Below, one piece after another: positions 1 to 8,159 of a stretch of DNA of 64,000 bases; within the stretch, counting starts at the first letter, position 1, and every line of letters begins with the position of its first letter. Source of the DNA: Prado023 sp963788325 (GTDB lineage Bacteria > Actinomycetota > Actinomycetes > S36-B12 > CAIYMF01); NCBI GenBank assembly GCA_963788325.1, contig CAWBGJ010000015.1, positions 248,001 to 312,000 of the forward strand, read 5' to 3'. Both the position numbers and the translations under genes were made by a program. Under the pieces are notes generated by a model, which was given only the letters and a program-made list of their open reading frames with translations, searched no databases and had not been told where the DNA came from.

Positions 1-697
1 TGCCCAGCGGCACCAGGGCCGCCCCGGTGTCGAGTGCCAGCGCGGCAGCGCCTGCTGGGAACCTCGCGGCCTGTCCGAAGAACGGCACCTCGATTCCCTT
101 GGCCGACAGGTCGCGGTCAGAGATCAGCGCGACCAGGCCACCCCTGCTCAGGGTCTCGCGCAGGCCGTCCATCGCACGTGGATCGTCGTGGCCGAAGACG
201 GTGATGCCCCGGGAGGTGCGCATCTCCACGAACTCCTGGAACAACTTGTCCGGCTTGAGCCGCTCGATCACCGTCGTCACCGGGGCGATGTGGCGCGCCG
301 CATAGGCGCCGATGTGGTCCCAGTTGCCCATGTGCGGAACAACCACGATGGCCCCGCGCCCGGCCGTCATGGGCGCCAGCACATGGTCGATCCCGGGGAA
401 CTCGAAGTCGTCGAGTTCGGCATCGGTCCAGTCCGGGAGCCGGAAGGCGTCACACCAGTAACGCATGTAGGAGCGCATCCCCTCCCGGGAGAGCTCCCGG
501 ACCTCCTCGGGACTGGCGTGCGGTCCGAGCACGCGTGCGAGGTTCGACTCCAGGCGCCGGACTCCCGCCCGATTCCGCCGCCACAACTGGTCGGCAAGCC
601 CCTGAAAGGCCCCGTAGGCCACAGGCCGGGGCAGGTGACGCACAGCCGCCCAACCCCCGGCATAGGCCAGGTACGCCGCCTTCTCGGACCCGGTCAC
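1..697 (-). CDS. patA: Phosphatidylinositol mannoside acyltransferase (LPLAT family), 3' end outside window
   Basis: This is the N-terminal 232 residues of a membrane-associated acyltransferase that in actinobacteria acylates the mannose of phosphatidylinositol mannosides. The LPLAT catalytic HxxxxD motif is visible as HMGNWD (H122, D127), followed by an arginine/lysine-rich acceptor region (ERLKPDKLF) and the block VPFFGQAARFPAGAAALA typical of the lauroyl-acyltransferase fold. I chose the GTG at 697 because the N-terminus (TGSEKAAYLAYAGGWAAVR) matches the usual PatA start, and no better start lies upstream in frame. The gene runs off the left edge, so the C-terminus is missing. PatA normally sits between pgsA and pimA, which would lie outside the window. 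Function is inferred from the family; substrate identity is known only from mycobacterial homologues. Confidence 0.85.
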   Translation of the reverse strand, partial: MTGSEKAAYLAYAGGWAAVRHLPRPVAYGAFQGLADQLWRRNRAGVRRLESNLARVLGPHASPEEVRELSREGMRSYMRYWCDAFRLPDWTDAELDDFEFPGIDHVLAPMTAGRGAIVVVPHMGNWDHIGAYAARHIAPVTTVIERLKPDKLFQEFVEMRTSRGITVFGHDDPRAMDGLRETLSRGGLVALISDRDLSAKGIEVPFFGQAARFPAGAAALALDTGAALVPLG

Positions 698-827
698 CCG
701 AGCGTGGCTCCACGCGCCCCAGGCACGACATGAGCCGCCCGCGACTCCTGGTCACATTCACTGACGAGCACCGGCACATCGTAGCCACGACACCCGATAG
801 GGTCGCGCCTGACCGGAGGAGGATCCT

Positions 828-1484
828 GTGGAGGTCTCTGAGCTCGTACAGCGCCTGCGCAACCCCGCGTCCGCGGCGGTCGCCGGCATCATCTTCTCGA
901 TCATCCTGATCGTCGTCCTGGTGCAGTTCCACGCGGCAGTCCCCTCCGCGGGCGGGTCGACGACCTGGCTGCAGGAGCCCGCACGGCGTCAGGGCGTGGC
1001 CACCGCCGTCGCGCTCATCCCCTTCGCCGGTATCGCATTCCTGTGGTTCATCGGAGTCATCCGCCACCGCCTTGCCGATCGCGAGGACAAGCTGTTCGCG
1101 ACCGTCTTCCTCGGGTCCGGACTGCTCTTCATCGCCATGCTCTTCGTGACCGGGGCCATCCTGTCGACGCTGCTGACCCTGTACGAGCGTGGCGTGCCCG
1201 TCGGCGCCGATTCGATGGTCCTGCTCGTGGTCTTCACCAAGACGCTCATGGGCCTCTTCGGCACCCGGATGGCCGCGGTCTTCACCATCTCGGTGTCCTC
1301 TGTGGGGCTGCGGTCCGGGCTGATGCCCCGCTGGCTGGTGGCCCTCGGCTACATCGCGGCGCTGATCCTGCTGCTCTCGCCACCGATTCCCCGGTGGGGG
1401 CAGCTGCTGTTCCCGACCTGGGTGCTCATCTTCAGCGTCCACATCCTGTTCGCCGTACGCACGCGCGACGTCCAACCGGCGTGA
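828..1484 (+). CDS. Hypothetical six-pass membrane protein
   Basis: A 218-residue protein with about six hydrophobic segments (roughly residues 18-38, 57-76, 88-110, 121-143, 157-176, 184-205). Charged stretches such as RHRLADREDK lie between TM2 and TM3. I do not recognise a named family and see no catalytic motif. The GTG start at 828 is supported by a strong AGGAGG about 6 nt upstream. It stands alone: it diverges from the patA-like gene and converges on the DUF2510 gene. The coding signal is convincing (long open frame, hydrophobic periodicity, good ribosome-binding site), but the function is unknown. Confidence 0.75.
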   Translation: MEVSELVQRLRNPASAAVAGIIFSIILIVVLVQFHAAVPSAGGSTTWLQEPARRQGVATAVALIPFAGIAFLWFIGVIRHRLADREDKLFATVFLGSGLLFIAMLFVTGAILSTLLTLYERGVPVGADSMVLLVVFTKTLMGLFGTRMAAVFTISVSSVGLRSGLMPRWLVALGYIAALILLLSPPIPRWGQLLFPTWVLIFSVHILFAVRTRDVQPA

Positions 1485-1583
1485 GCACGGGTGGCCTCCG
1501 ACGGGTCGAGGTGCCCGCAATTCACGGAGCTCGCTGGATCTGAGCGCGCGTGTGTGCCGCCGTGCGCGAAGTGCCTCCCGCCC

Positions 1584-1600
1584 AAGCCTGCTTGAGGCTT
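1584..1600. terminator. Small hairpin between convergent genes, possible terminator
   Basis: A 6-bp inverted repeat (AAGCCT, 5-nt loop, AGGCTT) lies between the convergent membrane-protein gene and the DUF2510 gene. The stem is short and there is no U-tract, so this is only a weak terminator candidate. Confidence 0.25.
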
Positions 1601-1644
1601 CCCTCATCCCGCTCGTCTGGGGGGCCCGACCAGGGTGCCACTCC

Positions 1645-2559
1645 CTATCTGTGGGATGTCACTGTGACGTTGTCGACCTGCGCGGTGGCTGGTTCGTCCT
1701 CGGCTCGTAGCCACAGGCCAGCCCCTGCGAATGCGCCTGCCGCCTGGGTGTCGAGTCGCTTGTCGGCACACGTGATGACGGCTCGACCGTCCAGGTAGCC
1801 GGTCAAGGTGATGCCGCTGCCCTGAACCCCTTCCTGCTCGCCGCTCAGAGCAATATCACCGCCGCGGACGTTGGCCAACGTAGAGGGTCCTTCGCACTCC
1901 AATCCGGGGCCGGTGATCCACGCTCCAGCCCCCGGAACCAGGGCGAAGACGTAGTCCTGCCCGTCGGTGCGATCCAGATAGAGCCCGAACCCGCCTTGTT
2001 CCCCGGCCTCCGTGAGTTCCATGTCGGCTTCGATACGCACTCGCTTGGCGGCCCAGATCGACGTGACCCCGACCGTCAGCGACTTGCCCAGGTTTCGGTT
2101 GGTCAGCACGTACACGCCGTCCACGACTGCTGCGCTTCCTTCGGGCTCCTCCCAGACGTCGAACTGACCGGCTCCGCTGCTGAAGTCCTCCTCGTAGGTC
2201 AGTTCGTCGCTCGTGACGACGGTGACCACGCTCATGGCGTACACGAGGAGGCCCGGGATCAGCCCACAGCCCAGTGCCACGATCACCCACAACCACCAAG
2301 GAGCGCGTGGGCGCCTGGCAGGTGCCGGCGGCTCCACGGAGGATGGCCCTGCGTGCCAGCTGCTCGGTTGCCCCGGTGGGTAGCAGCGGCCATCGTTGGC
2401 CATCCACCAGCCGGTGTCCTGCGCCCCGCTCGAGGTGTCGCCCCAGTGCGCGCCGTCCCACCACCGCGCCTGGGACGCATCCACCGGGTTCGGGTACCAG
2501 CCGGGCGGAGCCACCACCTCATGGTCTGCCGATTCCCTGATGTCCTCAGTCCCGGCCAT
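1645..2559 (-). CDS. DUF2510 domain membrane-anchored protein with extracellular lectin-like domain
   Basis: A 304-residue protein in three parts. Residues about 18-50 are a DUF2510 module with its hallmark GWYPNP...RWWDGAHWGD. Residues about 92-115 form one transmembrane helix (WWLWVIVALGCGLIPGLLVYAM). The C-terminal ~180 residues start with the motif DFSSGAGQFDVWE and look like a concanavalin/laminin-G type beta-sandwich (fluids such as GFGLYLDRTDGQDYVF). DUF2510 is an actinobacterial cytoplasmic module of unknown role, so the topology suggests an intracellular DUF2510 with an exported sugar-binding-like domain. It starts 15 nt after the stop of the alpha/beta hydrolase gene on the same strand, so the two are probably cotranscribed. 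No signal peptide is seen, consistent with a signal-anchor. Confidence 0.75.
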   Translation of the reverse strand: MAGTEDIRESADHEVVAPPGWYPNPVDASQARWWDGAHWGDTSSGAQDTGWWMANDGRCYPPGQPSSWHAGPSSVEPPAPARRPRAPWWLWVIVALGCGLIPGLLVYAMSVVTVVTSDELTYEEDFSSGAGQFDVWEEPEGSAAVVDGVYVLTNRNLGKSLTVGVTSIWAAKRVRIEADMELTEAGEQGGFGLYLDRTDGQDYVFALVPGAGAWITGPGLECEGPSTLANVRGGDIALSGEQEGVQGSGITLTGYLDGRAVITCADKRLDTQAAGAFAGAGLWLRAEDEPATAQVDNVTVTSHR

Positions 2560-2574
2560 CAGAACGTCATCCCC

Positions 2575-3831
2575 CTACAGCTCGGCGTTGGTCAGGAAGT
2601 CCTGCATCGCTGCGGCGTAGGCCTGCGGGTCGACGTTCCAGCTGCCCACGTGCTGGGCATCAGGCTGGTCCACCTTCGTGGCCGTGGGCCCCAGTGCGTC
2701 GGCCAGTTCCTGGGCGATCGACGGGTCGACGGTGGTGTCCTTGCCGCCCTGGTAGATCAGGGTGGGTGCTGTGACCCGGTCGGCCCGGGCGGTGTAGTCG
2801 TAGTCGTCGAAGTCGATGCCCAATCGCCACTGCGTCATCAGCAGGGCCATCGACTCGAGGGACTCGGGGATCGGCAGGCCCACCACTGGGAGGCTGCGGG
2901 CATCACCGAGTGCGTCGACGTTGCCGGCAAGGTCTGCCGGCGGGGAGTCCAGGATCACGGCGTCGACGTCGGCGGCCTGCGGGCTGGAGGTGAGGAAGCC
3001 CAGCGTCACGGCCGCTCCGTGGCTCACGCCGCCAAGGATGATCTTCTGCGCCCCCTGCGCCTGGGCGTAGGCGACCGCGGCCTCCACCTGGGGGACTTCG
3101 ATCGTGCCGTAGCCGTAGCGGCCGTCGGGGGATGCCGGCACACCGGGGTCGTTGACGTAGGTGATGAGCAGGCAGTTCACGCCGCGTTCGTTGAGGATGG
3201 TGGCCATCCGCAGCATCTCGGCCGGGTAGCCGCCCTTGCCGTGGATCAGAACCGCCCACGTGGTCGATGTTCCGGGGATCACCCACGCCGGGTACTGCGT
3301 GCCTTGGCTGCCGATCGTGACCTCGGTGTACTCAAGGCCGACCTGCTGGGGGCTGGTCCAGACATCCCGGTTCACTCCCGCGGGCGCCCCGGCGCTGGGA
3401 ACCTCGCCGACGAGGTCGAGGATCGGTCGGGTGACGGTGGCCCCCTGCGACGAACTCGCGGGCCCGGCGACGATCAGGGTGTCGCCGACCTTGATCCCGA
3501 CGGTCGCGTTGGCGTACCGGTCCGGCGATGCCGAGCCCTCATCGAGAGTCATGACCACGGTCCCCGCGGCCCCTGCGGACGCAGGGGTCACCTCGCCGAG
3601 CGTCCCGGTCTGCGTCGTGGCCGGGACGCCTGGGCGCACCGCGAAGACGTCATTGTTGACCACGCTGGAGAAGTAGTACCCGCCACCGACGTAGAAGAGC
3701 GTCACCAGGGCAACCACGGCTGCCAGGAGTACCCACGGCCAACGCCGGCGGCGGGTCGGTGACATGCTGCTGCTCGGGGGTCGAGTTGAGGTTCCTGCAC
3801 CAGGTTTCCTGTTCTCGGGTTGTGTCCTCAT
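2575..3831 (-). CDS. Membrane-anchored alpha/beta hydrolase
   Basis: A 418-residue protein with one N-terminal transmembrane anchor (about residues 31-52) and an extracytoplasmic alpha/beta hydrolase domain in the second half. Visible catalytic elements are the oxyanion segment HGKGG, the nucleophile elbow GGVSHGAA (serine), an acid in GGKDTTVD and a C-terminal histidine in DAQHVGSW. The ATG at 3831 is preferred over an upstream in-frame start at 3948 and an internal ATG at 3765 because GAAGG lies 5 nt before it. The central linker repeats small residues and has no known domain. Substrate is unknown; esterase or peptidase activity is equally possible. The gene is probably the first of a two-gene unit with the DUF2510 gene. 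Confidence 0.8.
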   Translation of the reverse strand: MRTQPENRKPGAGTSTRPPSSSMSPTRRRRWPWVLLAAVVALVTLFYVGGGYYFSSVVNNDVFAVRPGVPATTQTGTLGEVTPASAGAAGTVVMTLDEGSASPDRYANATVGIKVGDTLIVAGPASSSQGATVTRPILDLVGEVPSAGAPAGVNRDVWTSPQQVGLEYTEVTIGSQGTQYPAWVIPGTSTTWAVLIHGKGGYPAEMLRMATILNERGVNCLLITYVNDPGVPASPDGRYGYGTIEVPQVEAAVAYAQAQGAQKIILGGVSHGAAVTLGFLTSSPQAADVDAVILDSPPADLAGNVDALGDARSLPVVGLPIPESLESMALLMTQWRLGIDFDDYDYTARADRVTAPTLIYQGGKDTTVDPSIAQELADALGPTATKVDQPDAQHVGSWNVDPQAYAAAMQDFLTNAEL

Positions 3832-3951
3832 ACCTTCAGCGATACGCCCACGGGGCGGGCAGTTCCAGTGCCGAACGGCCCGATCTCGACGGCGGCCATC
3901 CGGCCGTCGCAGGGCACCATGGGGGCTGGTCCCGGCCGGGGTCGGCACCCC

Positions 3952-5382
3952 TCAGCGATTCGGGACCGGCGGACTGTCGCGCTCAGGTAGCGCCGCGGCC
4001 AGCAGCATGGCCGCGGCGGCCACCACCAGGACCGGGGCCGACGCCGCAACGCCGAGGGCCCCCAAGACGCCCGCGCCCGCGACCAGGGCCCAACGGGCCC
4101 CAGCGCGGCCCGCCCGCACGCCACGGAACAGCCCCGCGGCGACCGCGACTCCCGCGAGCCCGATCAGGGGCGAGGCGACGACCGGGCCCAGTGACTGCCC
4201 GCGGGCGAAGGGTTCGGTCGCCGAGGATCCGGCCAGTGCGAGCAGCCCCAGGCCCAGGAGGCAGACGGCAACCGCAGCCGCCCGCGCGGTCATGCTCCCC
4301 CGCGGTGCCGGCGCGGGCGGGCGGACCTGCTCGGCGCGACCGACCAGGGCCACGATCACCGCAAGCACCGCCGCCGGGAGGACCAGCCACAGGATGTGTG
4401 CCAGCCACCAGGCGATGCTTCCCGCGTCCGGGTGCGGGTAGCCCAGCGGCAGGGCGAACCGAGCGGTGAGTGCGAGCGCGGGCTGGTGCCACAGGTACAG
4501 GGTGATCATGAACAGGTTCACCATCACCACCCCGCGCCACACCTGGGGGCGGTGCAACCACGGTGTCAGGCGAGCACGCAGCACCAGTGCGGTCCCGATC
4601 ATGGCGAACCCCAGGGTCGTCATCGCCAGCGTGGGTGGATGCATGTTGCCGGCCTCACCACCGGGAACACCGACCATGGTGGCCGGATAGGCCGGGAGGC
4701 TCACCAGCGCCGCCGTGGCTGCCCAACCGCCCACCGCCATCAGCCACGGCCTGGTCAGGGCCCCCTCGGCGTAGAAGTAGCCCAGTTGATGCATCAGCAA
4801 CCAGACGGTGAGTACGTTCGCGTATCCCATCGCCGGCACGCCCAGGACGATCCGACCAAGGTCACCCAGGGCCACGAGGAGCACGAGGGCCCCGACGGCC
4901 CACCACCGGAAGCGCTCGTGGGCCCGCAACGTGAGCGGCACCAGAGCCGCGATCCACAGGTACACGCCCAGGAACCACAGCGGCTGCAGGAACAGGCCCC
5001 CGATCGCCCGGATCCCGAGCCCGCCGAGCTGGTCGATCACGAAGCCCACCGTGCTCACGACGACCAGGTACAGGCCCGTGGGGACCAGGACCCGGTGGAC
5101 CCGGCGATCCAGGTATGCCGCATAGCCCTGCCCCCGACGCCGCACCCCTTCCCAGCTGTGTCGGTTCGAGAACCCCCCGATGAAGAAGAACAGCGGGATC
5201 ACCGCGAGCACCCAGGTCAGGGGCCACATCTGCGGCACCGCGGCCAGCGCGCTGTCCTGCTCGATCCGCCCGACCTGCCAGGTGAGGTCCGCGACGAGCC
5301 AATGGCCCACCACGACGGCCGTGATGCTCCCGCCGCGCAGCAGATCCACGAACCGGTCGCGATCCGCCAGTTCCGCCCCCAC
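3952..5382 (-). CDS. Acyltransferase 3 family integral membrane protein
   Basis: A 476-residue polytopic membrane protein of the acyltransferase-3 (OafA/YrhL-like) family. These proteins move acyl groups onto cell-surface sugars or lipids. The family signature is clear at the N-terminus: RFVDLLRGGSITAVVVGHW, with the conserved histidine at residue 27, then FFFIGGFSN at the start of TM2. About ten helices follow up to residue 345. The last ~110 residues add extra hydrophobic alanine-rich helices beyond the usual family length. The GTG at 5382 is the only sensible start, and no clear ribosome-binding site is seen. The acceptor cannot be read from sequence. Confidence 0.85.
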   Translation of the reverse strand: MGAELADRDRFVDLLRGGSITAVVVGHWLVADLTWQVGRIEQDSALAAVPQMWPLTWVLAVIPLFFFIGGFSNRHSWEGVRRRGQGYAAYLDRRVHRVLVPTGLYLVVVSTVGFVIDQLGGLGIRAIGGLFLQPLWFLGVYLWIAALVPLTLRAHERFRWWAVGALVLLVALGDLGRIVLGVPAMGYANVLTVWLLMHQLGYFYAEGALTRPWLMAVGGWAATAALVSLPAYPATMVGVPGGEAGNMHPPTLAMTTLGFAMIGTALVLRARLTPWLHRPQVWRGVVMVNLFMITLYLWHQPALALTARFALPLGYPHPDAGSIAWWLAHILWLVLPAAVLAVIVALVGRAEQVRPPAPAPRGSMTARAAAVAVCLLGLGLLALAGSSATEPFARGQSLGPVVASPLIGLAGVAVAAGLFRGVRAGRAGARWALVAGAGVLGALGVAASAPVLVVAAAAMLLAAALPERDSPPVPNR

Positions 5383-5415
5383 GCTCGTGCCTGTCAGCCT
5401 CGGGGTATCGCCAGG

Positions 5416-7164
5416 TCAGGGTGCTCCGACGCTGGCGCCGAAGGTGTCACCCAACGCCCATTCCACGCCGCCGTCGGATTCCGCGGCACCCTTGATGCCC
5501 GGGCTGTTCTGATGCCACGACCTGCTCGAGGTCGGGACCACGCCTCCCGGCGACCCGGGGATGACCACGACGCGTCCTGCATCGGTGCGCCTGCCCAGCG
5601 CCTCGCCCGGAGACCCGACCGCCAACCAGTCCCCGGCCCCACGGGCGAACGGCAGTGCCGTCACCGATGCTCCGAAGCAGTCCTCGGGCTCCGCAACGCC
5701 CGGGATCCCAGCGGTGTCCTGGGTCAGTACGGTCCAAGCTCCACGCAGCCCGGTCGCCGAGCCGTTGAGGACGTACACCGTCCCCCCGCGCATCGGTGGG
5801 TACGACGACCGATCCGAAGCACCCCGGATCGGCTGATCGCTCCAGCCGACCACCAGGTCAGCGAAACCGTCGCCATTGAGGTCCCCGCCCTCGAGGTCAT
5901 CGCGGTCGAGGCCGAAGTCGATCATCCCATCGGCAGCAAGCCGGTTGGGGTACCACACCTGCTTCGCGGACGGGGTGAACCCGGACGCACCCGCGTACAG
6001 GACCGCGATGCTCCCCGGCCGGGATTCGTTCCTCGACCGATCACCCACCGCGAGGTCGTCGCGGCCGTCCCCGTTGAAGTCGGCCAGCAGCACGTCATCC
6101 CACTCGGCAACTGGGCCGAAAGCACGGTCGCCGCCATCCCCTCGCGGCAGGGCCCTGCCCTCGCGCGTGAATTCCAGGTAGTTGCCCATCTGCTCGACGG
6201 TCACCAACTGCTGCCCGGTGGTGGTGAGCCCACCCCGGCTGCCCCGTAGGACCAGCACCGCCCAGTTCCACGAGTCGAACGGCCCGTAGCGAGGCCCGCT
6301 CGGTGCGAGGAACGCCAGGTCATCGCGTCCGTCGTGGTTGACATCGCCTGCCGTAAGGCTCCGGGCGAACGCGCCGATACTGCAGGTGTCGATCTCAGGA
6401 AAGCCCTTCAACTGAGTGGCACAGACCGCAGGCAACGTGAGTCCCGGGGTGTCCACGCTCCACGACTTCAACCCGGCCGAGGTCAACCCCGAGGCCGAGC
6501 CGCGCAGCACCACCAGGTGGCCCTTCGCGTACCGCATGAGGTCCACCGGCTCCGTCTTGAGCAGCCCGCCCGTGGCGGCCACGGCAAGGTCATCGAACCC
6601 GTCACCGTCGAAATCACCGACCGCCAGCGAGTTGCCGAAGGAGTTGCTGTCGTAGGGGGTACCTGGGACTCCACCCTTGCCCTGCCGCCACAGCTGGTCC
6701 CTGGCCGTCAGACCACGCGCACCTCCGTACAGGATCTGGACCACGCCGGAATCGTCGGCAATCCCCACGCCCTCGCTCGGGACACCGACGGCGAGGTCGG
6801 CGTACCCATCGCGGTCGAAGTCACCAGAGGCCAGCACCTCACCGAAGCGATCATCACGTTCCGCGGTGCCCTTGATCCCCTTCGAGTCCTGGTGCCACAA
6901 CTGGTCTCGGGCGCTCGGACCGGATCTGGACCCGTAGAGCACCTGGACAGCCCCCGCATCGCGCTTGGATGCACGCGAGCCGAGGTCCTCACCCGGCACC
7001 CCCACGGCCAGGTCCGCATACCCATCACCGTCGAAGTCATAAGGCATCGCGGCACGAGACGCCGCCTGCGCGGGTGCGCCGCCTGCCGGCATCACCCCAG
7101 GTAGGAACCCCATCGCCAGGACCATCGCCGCCCCCACCGAGACTCCCCGCTTCATCACGCCCAC
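5416..7164 (-). CDS. Secreted FG-GAP / VCBS repeat beta-propeller protein
   Basis: A 582-residue secreted protein with a signal peptide (about residues 4-35, ending PAQAASRA) and six to seven FG-GAP repeats, each centred on a calcium-binding loop: DFDGDGYADLAVGVPGED, DFDRDGYADLAVG, DFDGDGFDDLAVA, DVNHDGRDDLAF, DFNGDGRDDLAVG, DLNGDGFADLVVG. This predicts an integrin-alpha-like seven-bladed propeller with no enzymatic motif. Start could be GTG 7164 (AAAGGCGG just upstream) or ATG 7155; the signal peptide is complete with either. Such proteins are usually surface or extracellular, and no specific role can be assigned. Confidence 0.88.
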   Translation of the reverse strand: MGVMKRGVSVGAAMVLAMGFLPGVMPAGGAPAQAASRAAMPYDFDGDGYADLAVGVPGEDLGSRASKRDAGAVQVLYGSRSGPSARDQLWHQDSKGIKGTAERDDRFGEVLASGDFDRDGYADLAVGVPSEGVGIADDSGVVQILYGGARGLTARDQLWRQGKGGVPGTPYDSNSFGNSLAVGDFDGDGFDDLAVAATGGLLKTEPVDLMRYAKGHLVVLRGSASGLTSAGLKSWSVDTPGLTLPAVCATQLKGFPEIDTCSIGAFARSLTAGDVNHDGRDDLAFLAPSGPRYGPFDSWNWAVLVLRGSRGGLTTTGQQLVTVEQMGNYLEFTREGRALPRGDGGDRAFGPVAEWDDVLLADFNGDGRDDLAVGDRSRNESRPGSIAVLYAGASGFTPSAKQVWYPNRLAADGMIDFGLDRDDLEGGDLNGDGFADLVVGWSDQPIRGASDRSSYPPMRGGTVYVLNGSATGLRGAWTVLTQDTAGIPGVAEPEDCFGASVTALPFARGAGDWLAVGSPGEALGRRTDAGRVVVIPGSPGGVVPTSSRSWHQNSPGIKGAAESDGGVEWALGDTFGASVGAP

Positions 7165-7382
7165 CCCGCCTTTCGTTGTCCCTCGCTGGCCAATCTAGGC
7201 CGGTGGAGCGGCGGCCCAGAAGGGCCGAAATACCTGCTCCCGACACATCGCAGCAGCGCCTGCGAACTCGGATCGGCGAAGGACCGCGTGTCGTGCCACG
7301 AGGGACCATGCACGATGAGGCCGCGGACCGTTGGAGAACGAACGACCCCCGCCTGCATCGTCGCAGGTCAGGGGCCGCTCCG

Positions 7383-7471
7383 TGGTGTCCGAGGGGGGAC
7401 TTGAACCCCCATGCCCGGTAAAGGGCACTAGCACCTCAAGCTAGCGCGTCTGCCTATTCCGCCACCCGGAC
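7383..7471 (-). tRNA. tRNA-Leu(GAG)
   Basis: On the minus strand the acceptor GTCCGGG (7471-7465) pairs with CTCGGAC (7393-7387) with one G-T pair. The discriminator A and an encoded CCA follow at 7386-7383. The anticodon stem CTAGC/GCTAG closes the 7-nt loop TTGAGGT with anticodon GAG. The T-arm carries GTTCAAGTC between G/C stems, and the long variable arm (GTGCCCTTTACCGGGCAT) is typical of class II tRNA-Leu. It sits alone between the FG-GAP gene and the NUDIX-like gene, with no integrase next to it. Confidence 0.96.
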
Positions 7472-7562
7472 GAGGTGCACCCACGGACCAGCCGTAGGCA
7501 GCCCGCACAGGATAGCAAGTACCGACGACCGACCACCAATCGCCGATCACGGGTCTCACCAC

Positions 7563-8099
7563 TCACAGCAGCCGGCCACCGAACGCCATCGCGAGGCGGA
7601 TCAGCCGGTCCTGCCCGCCGGAGAACTCGGCGAGCACAGCCTCGGACGTCGCCTCCTCCGGGGTCAGCCAGGCCAGGTCGATGGCGGACTGGCTGGGCTC
7701 GCAGTCGCCGTCCACCGGCACGACGTAGGCCAGGGCCACGGCGTGCTGCCGGGGATCGTGGAACCCGGAGACCGTCGGGTCCGGGAAGTACTCCACCACC
7801 GTGAAGGGCGAGATCGAGACCGGCAGCCGGGGGAGTGCGACGGGGCCGAGATCCTTCTCGAGATGGCGGATCAGGGCGTCCCGGATCCGCTCCTTGTGGA
7901 GCACGCGACCAGCCACCACGGCCCGTGACAAGGTCCCGTCCGGGCGGGCCCGCAGCAGCAGTCCCACGGCAGTGATCCGCCCCGCTGCATCGACGCGCAC
8001 CGGGACGGCTTCCACGTAGAGGATGGGCAGCGTCTCGCGTGCCGCCGACAGATCGTCATCTGTCAACCAACCGACAGTGGTCTCCAAGGTCTCACTCAT
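7563..8099 (-). CDS. NUDIX-like hydrolase family protein (DUF4916 type)
   Basis: A 178-residue cytoplasmic protein resembling the actinobacterial NUDIX-related DUF4916 family (GWLTDDDLSAARETLPILYVEAVPVRVD near the start, LGLLLRARPDGT-like core, and the C-terminal WLTPEEATSEAVLAEFSGGQDRLIRLA). A canonical GX5EX7REUXEEXGU Nudix box is not evident, so phosphohydrolase activity is uncertain. The ATG at 8099 is set by a -10-like CAGAAT 6 nt upstream and the absence of a ribosome-binding site. The longer in-frame opening upstream runs through the oppositely oriented peptidase gene and is a shadow. It is divergent from the M20 peptidase, with a 60-bp shared promoter region. Confidence 0.8.
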   Translation of the reverse strand: MSETLETTVGWLTDDDLSAARETLPILYVEAVPVRVDAAGRITAVGLLLRARPDGTLSRAVVAGRVLHKERIRDALIRHLEKDLGPVALPRLPVSISPFTVVEYFPDPTVSGFHDPRQHAVALAYVVPVDGDCEPSQSAIDLAWLTPEEATSEAVLAEFSGGQDRLIRLAMAFGGRLL

Positions 8100-8105
8100 G
8101 GGGCG

Positions 8106-8153
8106 ATTCTGCCCCGGCTCCGGGCGCCCCGCGCGGCCCAGACGCGGCAGGAT
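8106..8153. promoter_or_regulatory. Divergent leaderless promoters of the NUDIX-like and M20 genes
   Basis: Two outward-facing -10-like hexamers lie in the 60-bp gap: CAGAAT on the minus strand (8111-8106), 6 nt before the ATG at 8099, and CAGGAT on the plus strand (8148-8153), 6 nt before the GTG at 8160. Neither start has a Shine-Dalgarno, so both transcripts probably begin at the start codon. Confidence 0.55.
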
Positions 8154-8159
8154 GGGTCC

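Noticed and set aside
450..1607. Long minus-strand open frame (385 codons)
   Set aside because: It is antisense to the patA-like and membrane-protein genes, is Arg/Gly/His-rich with no domain, and is a typical GC-driven shadow frame.
2575..2619. Short plus-strand frames across the hydrolase and DUF2510 genes
   Set aside because: They lie fully antisense to well-supported genes and lack ribosome-binding sites.
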